This document shows, piece after piece, positions 1 through 6,621 of a DNA stretch of 28,434 nt. Within the stretch, counting starts at the first letter, position 1, and each line of letters starts with the position of its first letter. Origin of the DNA: an uncultured Collinsella sp. (GTDB lineage: Bacteria; Actinomycetota; Coriobacteriia; Coriobacteriales; Coriobacteriaceae). Made by a program: the position numbers and the translations under genes. The DNA lies in NCBI GenBank assembly GCA_958435545.1, contig CAUBGU010000014.1:1-28434 (forward strand). The letters run 5' to 3'. Below the pieces are notes generated by a model. It made no database searches. It was not told the DNA's origin and worked only from the letters and a program-made list of their open reading frames with translations.

Positions 1-2
1 CC

Positions 3-836
3 GCCGCCACGCAGACCGGTAAGTTTAAGGCTGCGCACCCTGAGCGCTTCTACGATGCCGGCATTGCCGAGAGCAACTTGATGGGGCTTGCCGCCGGCAT
101 TGCAACCACGGGCCACGTCGCCTTTGCGAGCACCTTTGCCATGTTCGCCGCCGGCCGCGCGTACGAGCAGGTGCGCAACTCCATCGGCTATCCGCACCTC
201 AACGTCAAAATCGGCGCCACGCATGCGGGTATCTCGGTCGGTGAAGACGGCGCCACGCATCAGTGCTGCGAGGACATCGCGCTCATGCGCACGATCCCGG
301 GTATGACGGTGGTCGTTCCCGCCGATGACATCGAGGCTCGCGCTTGTGTGCGCGCCGCCTATGAGTTTGAGGGACCGGTCTACATGCGCTTCGGCCGCCT
401 GGCAACACCGGTCATCAACGACCACGAGGACTATGAGTTCAAGATTGGTAGCGGCGTGGTCGTGCGCGAGGGGTCCGATGTGACCATCATCGCTTGTGGC
501 CTTATGGTCGCCGAGGCGCTTGAGGCTGCCGAGGCGCTCGCTGCCGATGGTATCGATGCCGAGGTCATCAACATGCACACGATCAAGCCGCTTGATGAGC
601 GCCTGGTGGTTGCCAGCGCGAAGAAGACTGGTCGCGTGGTCACCGCCGAGGAGCATTCGATTATCGGCGGTCTTGGCGAGGCCGTGGCCTCGGTGCTCGC
701 GGATCAGCATCCGGTGCCGATGCGACGCGTCGGCGTGCGCGATGTGTATGGTGAGTCCGGCCCTGCGGTCGATTTGCTGCACAAGTACGGTCTGGACGCC
801 GGCGGCATCGAAGCTGCGGTCAGGTCTGTGTTGTAA
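3..836 (+). CDS. Transketolase C-terminal subunit (5' end outside window)
   Basis: The reading frame is open from the window edge, so the true start lies upstream; 277 codons are visible. The protein begins within the pyrimidine-binding domain (GIAESNLMGLAAGIA, then the THAGISVGEDGATHQ segment typical of transketolase) and continues through the C-terminal transketolase domain to a TAA stop. In the split form, this subunit pairs with a separate thiamine-diphosphate-binding N-terminal subunit to move two-carbon ketol units between sugar phosphates in the cytoplasm. The partner gene would be expected just upstream, but is not visible. The PTS EIIA gene follows after 11 bp, so the two are probably co-transcribed as part of a sugar-PTS locus. 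Calling it a split subunit rather than the end of a full-length enzyme is inference from the short spacing to the PTS gene and from the style of the protein. Confidence 0.85.
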   Translation, partial: AATQTGKFKAAHPERFYDAGIAESNLMGLAAGIATTGHVAFASTFAMFAAGRAYEQVRNSIGYPHLNVKIGATHAGISVGEDGATHQCCEDIALMRTIPGMTVVVPADDIEARACVRAAYEFEGPVYMRFGRLATPVINDHEDYEFKIGSGVVVREGSDVTIIACGLMVAEALEAAEALAADGIDAEVINMHTIKPLDERLVVASAKKTGRVVTAEEHSIIGGLGEAVASVLADQHPVPMRRVGVRDVYGESGPAVDLLHKYGLDAGGIEAAVRSVL

Positions 837-847
837 GGAAGGTTTCC

Positions 848-1300
848 ATGGGATTTGTATCTGCCAACCAAGTGACGATCGGGTATACCGCCGCCTCGCG
901 CGAGGACGCCCTGCATTATTTGTCTGAGCAGGCCATCGAGCTCGGCTTTGCCGATGACGCATCTGCCGTAGAGGCTGCCTTTATTGCTCGCGAGAACGAG
1001 GCCGAGACCGGCCTTGTCGCCGGTTTTGCCGTTCCGCATGCCAAAAGCGACGCGATCCACACGCCGGGCGTTGCCGTGCTTAAACTGACCGAGCCCGTTG
1101 AATGGCCGAGCTTCGATGGGGTGCCCGTCGATGTTGCGCTCGCGCTGTACGTGCCCGCCGGCGAGGCTGGAACCACGCACCTGCGTCTGCTCTCCAAGGC
1201 TGCCGTGATGCTGATGGACGCAGGCTTCCGTGACAAAGTACGTGCGAGCACCGATCCCGTTGAGATTGCAGAGCTCATCAATAGCGGACTCGAAGACTAG
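848..1300 (+). CDS. PTS sugar transporter subunit IIA (fructose/mannitol-type)
   Basis: A 150-residue single-domain EIIA of the PTS fructose/mannitol superfamily. It carries the active-site signature GFAVPHAKSDAI, in which His64 is the expected phospho-acceptor from HPr. The C-terminal half (LRLLSKAAVMLMDAGFRDKV) matches the usual helix pair of the fold. An AAGGAA ribosome-binding site lies just before the ATG, 11 bp after the transketolase stop, so this is probably the last gene of that operon. A rho-independent terminator follows. The sugar cannot be read from EIIA alone because the EIIB and EIIC genes would lie outside the window. Linkage to transketolase suggests a pentose or ascorbate-like substrate, which is only inference. 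Confidence 0.88.
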   Translation: MGFVSANQVTIGYTAASREDALHYLSEQAIELGFADDASAVEAAFIARENEAETGLVAGFAVPHAKSDAIHTPGVAVLKLTEPVEWPSFDGVPVDVALALYVPAGEAGTTHLRLLSKAAVMLMDAGFRDKVRASTDPVEIAELINSGLED

Positions 1301-1343
1301 AACGGTCATCCCGTTCGATCAATCGATCCTTCTCCAAGGAAAA

Positions 1344-1380
1344 GGGCCGCGACGCCGTATGGGTGTCGCGGCTCTATTTG
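1344..1380 (+). terminator. Rho-independent terminator after the PTS EIIA gene
   Basis: A GC-rich stem (GGGCCGCGAC pairing with GTCGCGGCTC, with G-T pairs) around a short loop, followed by a T-rich stretch. It sits 43 bp after the EIIA stop codon. Confidence 0.75.
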
Positions 1381-1390
1381 CGTTTCCCCA

Positions 1391-1432
1391 GATAAAACCT
1401 GCCAAAATAAACCTGTCCCTTTTTGGCAGGTT
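1391..1432. repeat. Dispersed hairpin repeat, copy A
   Basis: AACCTGCC (1396-1403) and GGCAGGTT (1425-1432) are perfect inverted arms around an AT-rich loop that contains AAACCTGTCCCT. Closely related copies lie at 1865-1906, 10922-10964 and 15013-15055. Its role is unknown. Confidence 0.75.
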
Positions 1433-1503
1433 AATCGGGGACTATTTCACCGCAACTTAGGGCACGGTTAGGAAGTGTGCACCTTAAAGAGTGGAGCCCA
1501 TGA

Positions 1504-1673
1504 TTAGAGAGGTCGCACTCGTCTCTCTAAATGTCTCTCTAAAGAGAAGGTTGGTTAGAGAGATAGCATTAGGCAATCTAGCAGCGAATTCGATACATCT
1601 CTCTTAATGTCTCTCTAAAACAATAGATTTATCTCTCTAAAGTTAGAGAGATAAATCTATTGTTTTAGAGAGA
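1504..1673. repeat. TTAGAGAGA motif array
   Basis: The 9-mer TTAGAGAGA or its complement TCTCTCTAA occurs exactly at 1522, 1534, 1555, 1610, 1632, 1643 and 1665, with variants at 1504 (TTAGAGAGG) and 1598 (TCTCTCTTAA). Both orientations are used. The region is distinctly AT-rich compared with the flanking genes and has no credible ORF. It may be a protein-binding array or a structured transcript; nothing visible decides between them. Confidence 0.8.
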
Positions 1674-1674
1674 C
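1609..1674. repeat. 66-bp perfect palindrome inside the motif array
   Basis: Two 32-nt arms (1609-1640 and 1643-1674) are exact reverse complements separated only by AG. Each arm holds two copies of the TCTCTCTAA/TTAGAGAGA motif around ACAATAGATTTA. Such a structure could extrude as a cruciform or fold as a long RNA hairpin. There is no U-tract typical of a terminator. Confidence 0.9.
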
Positions 1675-1795
1675 GGAATGCCAGAATTCGTCCGTCCGCT
1701 ACCATCTGCCAAAAATGGCGGATAAAGGACTCATCGAAGTAATGGGTTCGTCGACGAGCCGCAACCTCCGCTATCGGAAGAGGTAGATGCAGCCG

Positions 1796-1845
1796 AGTCG
1801 CCCCTCTTGTGTCTCTCGAAGTAGATGGGTGCTAGAGGGGCGACT
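1796..1845. repeat. 12-bp inverted repeat
   Basis: AGTCGCCCCTCT (1796-1807) and AGAGGGGCGACT (1834-1845) are perfect inverted arms with a 26-nt loop. No T-run follows on either strand, so it is not an obvious terminator. It lies in the gene-free stretch between the EIIA gene and larE. Confidence 0.6.
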
Positions 1846-1864
1846 GCCTCGCGATATTTCCCTA

Positions 1865-1906
1865 GATAAAACCTGCCAAAATAAACCTTCCCTTTATTGG
1901 CGGGTC
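1865..1906. repeat. Dispersed hairpin repeat, copy B (degenerate)
   Basis: Same layout as copy A: GATAAAACCTGCCAAAATAAACC followed by CCCTTTATTGGCGGGT. The right arm carries substitutions that weaken pairing, so this copy appears to be decaying. Confidence 0.65.
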
Positions 1907-1959
1907 AGTTAACGCAGTTCAGGTTGAGCATATGCGAGTGAGCAGGCTCCGGGTGCGGT

Positions 1960-2081
1960 AAGGTGACGTGAAACAAGCGGGCGCTGACCTTTTGGTCGCG
2001 CCCGTGAAGTTGAACGTCAGATTGCCGTGCCCGGGGCCTGCGCAGCGCCGAGCAGTTACGCCGTTTGTAAAACGGCGTAAC
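1960..2081 (-). repeat. Two-hairpin intergenic element, copy 1 (downstream of larE)
   Basis: On the minus strand, reading away from larE, a 12-bp stem (2055-2066 with 2070-2081) lies directly against the stop codon. After about 30 nt comes a 65-nt block (1960-2024) with nested stems: outer TGACGT/ACGTCA and inner GGGCGC-GACC/GGTC-GCGCCC around TTTT. The same arrangement recurs at 19227-19346 with six differences in the 65-nt block, two of which restore pairing. It is probably the 3' end structure of larE mRNA. A terminator role is inference. Confidence 0.75.
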
Positions 2082-2960
2082 CTAAAGGTTCATGTTGCCG
2101 TGGATGTAGGGGGCGACCTCGGGGGAGATGTGGCCGCAGCCTAGGTCGCGCAGGGCCGATTCGATAGCGGCGGGCAGCGGGGTTTTGCCCTTGTCGTCAA
2201 CTGCGGTTCCGCCGAGGGCGGCAATCTTGGCGACGTCGGACGGAGCGGCTTCGATATGCATGCAGCCGCCGACCAAGCGCGCGCGAACCTGCGCCAGGTC
2301 AAGATCGTGCAGGTAATCCTCGCAGGCGCGAATCAGGTCGACCTTCTCGCGCGTCAGCTCTTCGCCCGTAGGGACGCGTGTGGCAAGGCAGGCGCCTGCC
2401 GGCAAGTTCCAAACGGGATAGCCCCACGCGCGCAGCAGCTCGCGCTCTTCGTCCTTGGTGAAGCCTACTTCCATGAGCGGGGAGCGCACCCCGAGCTCTT
2501 CGGCGGCACGCATGCCGGGGCGGTAGTCACCGCGATCGCTTGCATTGCTGCCATCGATGACGGTGGGAAAGCCGAGCGACTTGGCGTGGTTGACGATGGC
2601 GGTAAAGCCGGCGTGCTTGCAGTGGTAGCAGCGATTAGCATCGTTGCAGGCTACTTGGGGGAGCTGCAGCTGATCCACCGAAAGATTGAGCACGGGAAGC
2701 TTAAAATGCGGCCCCTCATTGGCCTGTCCATCAACGGACTGCTCAAACGAAGTCTGTTCGGGCGTGCCGATGAGCGGCGTGGTGAGATGGACGAGGAGGG
2801 TATTGGTAGGCATGATGCGGGCGCATACGGCGGCCAAAAAGCTGCTGTCAACGCCGCCGGAAAACCCGATGGCCACGCGCCCGTATGCCAAAAGCAGCTG
2901 TTCGAGCGCCGATAGCTTGTCTTGAAGCTCCTCTGCGGGTGCCGTGGTGTCTAAAATCAT
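2082..2960 (-). CDS. larE: ATP-dependent sulfur transferase LarE
   Basis: A 292-residue PP-loop protein of the LarE family, which adds sulfur to the pyridinium carboxylate precursor of the nickel-pincer cofactor of lactate racemase and related enzymes. The PP-loop SGGVDSS at residues 34-40 binds and activates ATP, and the family segment PAGACLATR holds Cys191. Two further cysteines form NRCYHCK (Cys111 and Cys114). Three cysteines in this layout are known from LarE proteins that hold a [4Fe-4S] cluster, in contrast to the single sacrificial cysteine of the Lactobacillus enzyme; assignment to the cluster type is inference. Start supported by AAGGAA ahead of the ATG. No larA, larB or larC is in the window, so the acceptor enzyme is elsewhere. 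A stop-adjacent hairpin follows the gene. Confidence 0.88.
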   Translation of the reverse strand: MILDTTAPAEELQDKLSALEQLLLAYGRVAIGFSGGVDSSFLAAVCARIMPTNTLLVHLTTPLIGTPEQTSFEQSVDGQANEGPHFKLPVLNLSVDQLQLPQVACNDANRCYHCKHAGFTAIVNHAKSLGFPTVIDGSNASDRGDYRPGMRAAEELGVRSPLMEVGFTKDEERELLRAWGYPVWNLPAGACLATRVPTGEELTREKVDLIRACEDYLHDLDLAQVRARLVGGCMHIEAAPSDVAKIAALGGTAVDDKGKTPLPAAIESALRDLGCGHISPEVAPYIHGNMNL

Positions 2961-3056
2961 GAAACGTTCCTTATCGTTGAGTACTCGATCGAAAACTATA
3001 ATCCTAATGCGTTACTTGCCATAAGACTTCTATCTGTGTAACGAAAGTGCAATATG

Positions 3057-3073
3057 GTATATACGTTATATAC
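3057..3073. promoter_or_regulatory. Dyad GTATATA-CGT-TATATAC upstream of the HAD gene
   Basis: A perfect 7-bp inverted repeat with a 3-bp spacer in the 173-bp divergent region between larE and the HAD phosphatase gene. It is suited to bind a dimeric regulator or to include a -10 element. The regulator is not identified. Confidence 0.45.
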
Positions 3074-3133
3074 AAGTTGCCAAATGCGGTAGAGTTGCAG
3101 CAACGCGACAGCGAGAGTCGATGGGGGACCGAT

Positions 3134-3784
3134 ATGATCAAGGCTGTTATTTTTGACATGGATGGAACGCTGGTCGATACCGAGCGTTTGGGGATTAAGG
3201 CCTGGAAGGCAGGCGCCGCTGAGCTGGGGCTCGCGATTGATGAAGCGCTGATCCATCAGTTTATCGGCCGCACGCTGCCCGATGTTATGGACATCATCGA
3301 TAAGCATTATGGCAGCCGCGAAACCACCGAGGCGATCTATCGTCGCCACAAGGAGATTCGCGACGAGATGGTCAAGACCGAACTGGAACTTAAGGCCGGC
3401 GCCGCCGAGTGCCTAGACGAGCTGCTGGCTGCGGGCTATCACGTGGGTCTAGCGACGTCGTCGCGCCTCGTTACGGCCGAGCGCAACCTTAAGATGGTCG
3501 GTCTTTTTGACAAGTTTGAAACGGTAACGTGTGGCGAGGACGTCGTGCACGGCAAGCCCGACCCCGAGATGTATCTGCTCGCCTGCGAGCGTGCGGGCTT
3601 TGCCCCCGAGGAGTGCGCCGTGGTCGAGGATTCGCGCAATGGTTGCGTCTCGGGCATCACGGCCGGCTGCCACGTCTTTGCCGTCCCCGATATTGTGCCG
3701 CTGCCGCAGGACGTGGTGGATGGCTGCGAGGCCGTGCTCGATACGTTGTTCGACCTGGCGGCGGCGGTCAAGGCCGTGCGCTAG
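3134..3784 (+). CDS. HAD-superfamily phosphatase (beta-phosphoglucomutase-like)
   Basis: A 216-residue HAD hydrolase with all four motifs: DMDGTLVD at residues 8-15 (nucleophile Asp8, acid/base Asp10), ATSS near 107-110, the Lys141 of HGKPDP, and the acidic pair in EDSRNG (Glu165, Asp166). A helical cap sits between motifs I and II (about 16-85), as in the subfamily containing beta-phosphoglucomutase and small phosphosugar phosphatases. The start is at the methionine directly before the motif I strand, which fits family length; the frame is open further upstream but lacks a better ribosome-binding site. The substrate cannot be predicted. It is flanked by a strong terminator, so it is probably a single-gene unit divergent from larE. 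Confidence 0.88.
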   Translation: MIKAVIFDMDGTLVDTERLGIKAWKAGAAELGLAIDEALIHQFIGRTLPDVMDIIDKHYGSRETTEAIYRRHKEIRDEMVKTELELKAGAAECLDELLAAGYHVGLATSSRLVTAERNLKMVGLFDKFETVTCGEDVVHGKPDPEMYLLACERAGFAPEECAVVEDSRNGCVSGITAGCHVFAVPDIVPLPQDVVDGCEAVLDTLFDLAAAVKAVR

Positions 3785-3816
3785 CGTCTGCATGTAAGCC
3801 ATTTCAATAGCATTTT

Positions 3817-3857
3817 AAAGATGCGGCCATCCGCTTAACACGGGTGGCCGCATCTTT
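3817..3857 (+). terminator. Rho-independent terminator after the HAD gene
   Basis: AAAGATGCGGCCATCC pairs with GGGTGGCCGCATCTTT with one G-T pair; the A-tract and T-tract at the two ends make it potentially bidirectional. It starts 33 bp after the stop codon. Confidence 0.9.
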
Positions 3858-3937
3858 GTATCTATAGGGTCCAAACCCAAAAAGACTACCGTTTACCGAT
3901 TGAAAACAACCGCTCACCGGACTGGAATTGACTCATA

Positions 3938-3965
3938 TTGAAATTGAAACGGTTCAAATAATAAT
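3938..3965 (+). promoter_or_regulatory. rhaB promoter with LacI-type operator O1
   Basis: Operator TTGAAACGGTTCAA (3944-3957) is a near-palindrome with the central CG typical of LacI-family sites. It lies between a TTGAAA hexamer (3938-3943) and a TAATAAT -10-like stretch (3959-3965), where a repressor would block RNA polymerase. The exact promoter hexamers are less certain than the operator. Confidence 0.65.
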
Positions 3966-3976
3966 GAAAACCGTAA

Positions 3977-3990
3977 ATGAATCGCTTCAA
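3977..3990 (+). promoter_or_regulatory. Second LacI-type operator O2 before rhaB
   Basis: ATGAATCGCTTCAA shares the TGAA-N-CG-N-TTCA dyad of O1 and is centred 33 bp downstream of it, ahead of the rhaB ribosome-binding site. A paired site could support stronger repression. It overlaps an upstream ATG that is in frame with rhaB but has no ribosome-binding site. Confidence 0.5.
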
Positions 3991-4003
3991 AAAGGGAGAG
4001 CAC

Positions 4004-5488
4004 ATGGAGAGTCGCATCGAGTCCAAGCATTACGCAGCAGTCGATATCGGTGCTTCGAGCGGTCGCGTCCTTGCTGGCTGGGTCGAGGACGGCAAGATGT
4101 CCTACCAGGAGGTTTACCGCTTCGATAACGAGCAGAAGCGCATAGGCGGTCACGACTGCTGGGACGTTGAGGCTCTGTTCGACCATGTTGTCGCAGGCCT
4201 GCGTGCCGTCAAGGATCAGACCGGACAGGCTCCGGCCACCATCGGTATTGATACCTGGGGCGTTGACTTCGTGCTGCTCGATGAGCATAACAAGATCGTC
4301 GGTGACACGGTCGCCTACCGTGATTCCCGCACCGACGGCATCTACGAAGTTGCCGACCAAATTATGGATCCGGCCGAGGTCTATGCCCGTACCGGTATTC
4401 AACGTCAGCCTTTCAATACGCTCTACCAGCTGCTCGCCCTTAAGAACGAGCATCCCGAGCAACTCGAGGCAGCCCGAACCTTCCTGATGATTCCGGATTA
4501 TCTCAACTGGCGTCTGACCGGCATCAAGGCCAACGAGTACACCAACGCGAGCACCACCGGCATGCTCGACGCCGAGAAGTGCACGTGGGACACCGAGATT
4601 CTCTCGCGTTTTGGTATTCCCCAGGGTATCTTCCTAGAGCCGACGATGCCTGGTGCCGTGCTCGGCGAGCTTACGGCCGACATCTCCGAGAAGATTGGCT
4701 ATTCTGCGACTGTCGTGCTGCCCGCTACGCACGACACCGGCTCTGCCTTCCTGGCCGTTCCCGCCAAGGATGACAACGCCGTCTATATCTCGAGCGGCAC
4801 GTGGAGCCTGCTGGGCGTTGAGAATCAGCACGCCATCACCAACGAGCTCGCCCGCAAGCAGAACTTTACCAACGAAGGCGGCTACCTCAAGCGCTACCGC
4901 TTCCTCAAGAACATCATGGGCTTGTGGATGAACCAGTCCGTCCGCCGCGAGATCAACGGCGTCGACTATGTCGAGGGCAAGACCTCGCACAAGGCGCTCA
5001 TGGATCACAAGGTCGGCTTTGACGAGCTCCGTACGCTCTGTCGCGAGGCCGAGCCCTTCGAGGCCTACGTCGATGTCGACGACGATCGTTTCCTGGCTCC
5101 CGATTCCATGATCCAGGAGATTAAGCAGGCCTGCGCCGAGGGTGGCGAACCGGTTCCGCATACCGTGGGCGAGATCATGCGCACCAACTACTGCAGCCTG
5201 TCCCGTTCGTACGCTAAGGCTATCGAGGGCCTGCGCGAGCTTTCGGGCCATGACTACACGAGCATCAACATCGTGGGCGGCGGTTGCCAGGATTACTACC
5301 TCAACCAGATGACGGCCGACACCTGCGGGCTCCCCGTGTTCGCTGGCCCCGTCGAGGGTACCTGCATCGGCAACTTTATCGTGCAGATGATCGCCGGTGG
5401 CGATTTTGCCGACCTGGCCGATGCCCGCGCCTGCGTTGCCCGCTCCTTCGATGTTAAGCGCATCGACCCCAAAGGCGCCCAGGCCTAA
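4004..5488 (+). CDS. rhaB: Rhamnulokinase
   Basis: A 494-residue FGGY-family sugar kinase that phosphorylates L-rhamnulose to L-rhamnulose 1-phosphate. The N-terminal domain opens with AAVDIGASSGRVLAGW (ATP phosphate loop), then GIDTWGVDFVLLD at 81-93. The catalytic Asp is in ATHDTGSAF (Asp244), and SSGTWSLLG (263-271) and VGGGCQDYYLNQ begin the C-terminal nucleotide-binding part. These segments match enterobacterial RhaB almost word for word, which separates it from xylulo-, fuculo- and glycerol kinases. The start at 4004 has a clear AAAGGGAG site; the ATG 27 bp upstream lies in an operator-like dyad and lacks one. It is the first gene of the rhamnose operon and is preceded by LacI-type operators. 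Confidence 0.95.
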   Translation: MESRIESKHYAAVDIGASSGRVLAGWVEDGKMSYQEVYRFDNEQKRIGGHDCWDVEALFDHVVAGLRAVKDQTGQAPATIGIDTWGVDFVLLDEHNKIVGDTVAYRDSRTDGIYEVADQIMDPAEVYARTGIQRQPFNTLYQLLALKNEHPEQLEAARTFLMIPDYLNWRLTGIKANEYTNASTTGMLDAEKCTWDTEILSRFGIPQGIFLEPTMPGAVLGELTADISEKIGYSATVVLPATHDTGSAFLAVPAKDDNAVYISSGTWSLLGVENQHAITNELARKQNFTNEGGYLKRYRFLKNIMGLWMNQSVRREINGVDYVEGKTSHKALMDHKVGFDELRTLCREAEPFEAYVDVDDDRFLAPDSMIQEIKQACAEGGEPVPHTVGEIMRTNYCSLSRSYAKAIEGLRELSGHDYTSINIVGGGCQDYYLNQMTADTCGLPVFAGPVEGTCIGNFIVQMIAGGDFADLADARACVARSFDVKRIDPKGAQA

Positions 5489-5590
5489 CCGAGAGTGGGG
5501 CTTGTCCCCGACTCACCTTTCACCTACCCCTAGCCCCGCGAACGACAAATGACTCCTGTCGGGCGCGAGTGGCTCTCTCCGATGACATAC

Positions 5591-5624
5591 GGCGCGGAGG
5601 ACCCTACACACCATGCTCCGCGCC
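5591..5624 (+). repeat. Hairpin in the rhaB-rhaD gap
   Basis: GGCGCGGAG (5591-5599) and CTCCGCGCC (5616-5624) form a 9-bp perfect stem within the 199-bp gap. The T-run at about 5645-5651 is too far away for a classic terminator. It may set mRNA stability or partly terminate within the operon. A weaker GAGTGGGG/CCCCGACTC hairpin sits just after the rhaB stop. Confidence 0.55.
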
Positions 5625-5687
5625 GCCGTCAATCGGCTTATCGCGTTTTTTCAATTGGGCCCACGGGCCCCGGAGAGGAGATAAACA

Positions 5688-6518
5688 ATGGCAATGGAAG
5701 ATCTGGCGTTCATCAAGGGCTTTTGCCGCCTGTGCGACGATGGCTTTAAGCAGGGCTGGCATGAGCGCAACGGTGGAAACCTCACCTATCGCATGACCGA
5801 TGAAGAGGTCGCCGAGGCCAAGCCGTTCTTTGAGGAGCCCCGCGAGTGGGTCAAGATGGGCGTGCGCGGCGAGAACCTCGCCGGCCAGCACTTTGTGAGC
5901 ACCGGCTCGGGCAAGTATATGCGCAACGTTCTCGAGGACCCGCATGCCAACATCGGCATCGTCGAGATCAACGAGACCGGCGACGCCTTCCGCGTTGTGT
6001 GGGGTCTTGCCAACGGCGCCCGCCCGACCAGTGAGTTCGAGAGCCATTACATGAACCACTGCGTCGCCACCGCCCGTACCGATGGCGCCGACCGTGTGAT
6101 TTACCACGCTCATACCCCCGGCATCATCGAGATGTCCTTCGTGGTGCCGCTGGAGGACCGCGCTTTTACCCGTATCCTGTGGCAGATGATGACCGAATGC
6201 GTCGTCGTTTTCCCGACCGGCGTGGGCGTTGTGCCCTGGATGGTCCCGGGTGGCCCGGCCATCGCCGAGGCAAGCTCCGAGCTCATGAAGACCTACGACA
6301 CTATCGTCTGGGCGCACCACGGCCTGTTCGCCGCTGGTCCTGACTTCGATACGACCTTTGGCCTGGCGCACACCGTCGAGAAGGCCGCCGAGATTTACCT
6401 GGCCGCGCGTGCTGCCAACGGCGGTTCGGATGACTTCCTCAACAAGATTAGCGACAAGGGCCTCAAGGATACCTGCCGTGACTTTGGCATCAAGATCAAC
6501 GAAGCATTTGTTGATTAG
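5688..6518 (+). CDS. rhaD: Rhamnulose-1-phosphate aldolase
   Basis: A 276-residue class II (zinc-dependent) aldolase that cleaves L-rhamnulose 1-phosphate to dihydroxyacetone phosphate and L-lactaldehyde in the cytoplasm. ERNGGNLTYR (26-35) and STGSGKYMRN (71-80) form the phosphate-binding region. PTSEFESH holds Glu116, YHAHTPG holds His140 and His142, and AHHGLFAAG holds His211. These are offset by one from the catalytic Glu117 and zinc ligands His141, His143 and His212 of the E. coli enzyme, and the length is nearly the same. A GGAGAGGAG ribosome-binding site precedes the ATG. It is the second gene of the rhamnose operon. No lactaldehyde reductase or dehydrogenase is in the window, so that step must be encoded elsewhere. 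Confidence 0.95.
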   Translation: MAMEDLAFIKGFCRLCDDGFKQGWHERNGGNLTYRMTDEEVAEAKPFFEEPREWVKMGVRGENLAGQHFVSTGSGKYMRNVLEDPHANIGIVEINETGDAFRVVWGLANGARPTSEFESHYMNHCVATARTDGADRVIYHAHTPGIIEMSFVVPLEDRAFTRILWQMMTECVVVFPTGVGVVPWMVPGGPAIAEASSELMKTYDTIVWAHHGLFAAGPDFDTTFGLAHTVEKAAEIYLAARAANGGSDDFLNKISDKGLKDTCRDFGIKINEAFVD

Positions 6519-6533
6519 TAGGTAAGAAAAGCC

Positions 6534-6570
6534 GGCGGTTCCGGTTGCTGGGGAGCTCGTGGAAACCGCC
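6534..6570 (+). repeat. Hairpin in the rhaD-transporter gap
   Basis: GGCGGTTCC (6534-6542) pairs with GGAAACCGCC (6561-6570) with one bulged A. No strong T-run follows immediately. It is the second of three GC-rich hairpins that separate the genes of this operon. Confidence 0.5.
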
Positions 6571-6621
6571 GTCTTATCGCTGCTGTTTGGGCAGCTTGGA
6601 AACATTGTAAGGGGAAATAGA

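Noticed and set aside
1504..1674. CRISPR array
   Set aside because: The repeated unit is only 9 bp, occurs in both orientations at irregular spacing, and no cas gene is near.
1504..1674. Replication origin
   Set aside because: No DnaA-box cluster and no dnaA, dnaN or repABC-type gene is nearby. The AT-rich array alone is not enough.
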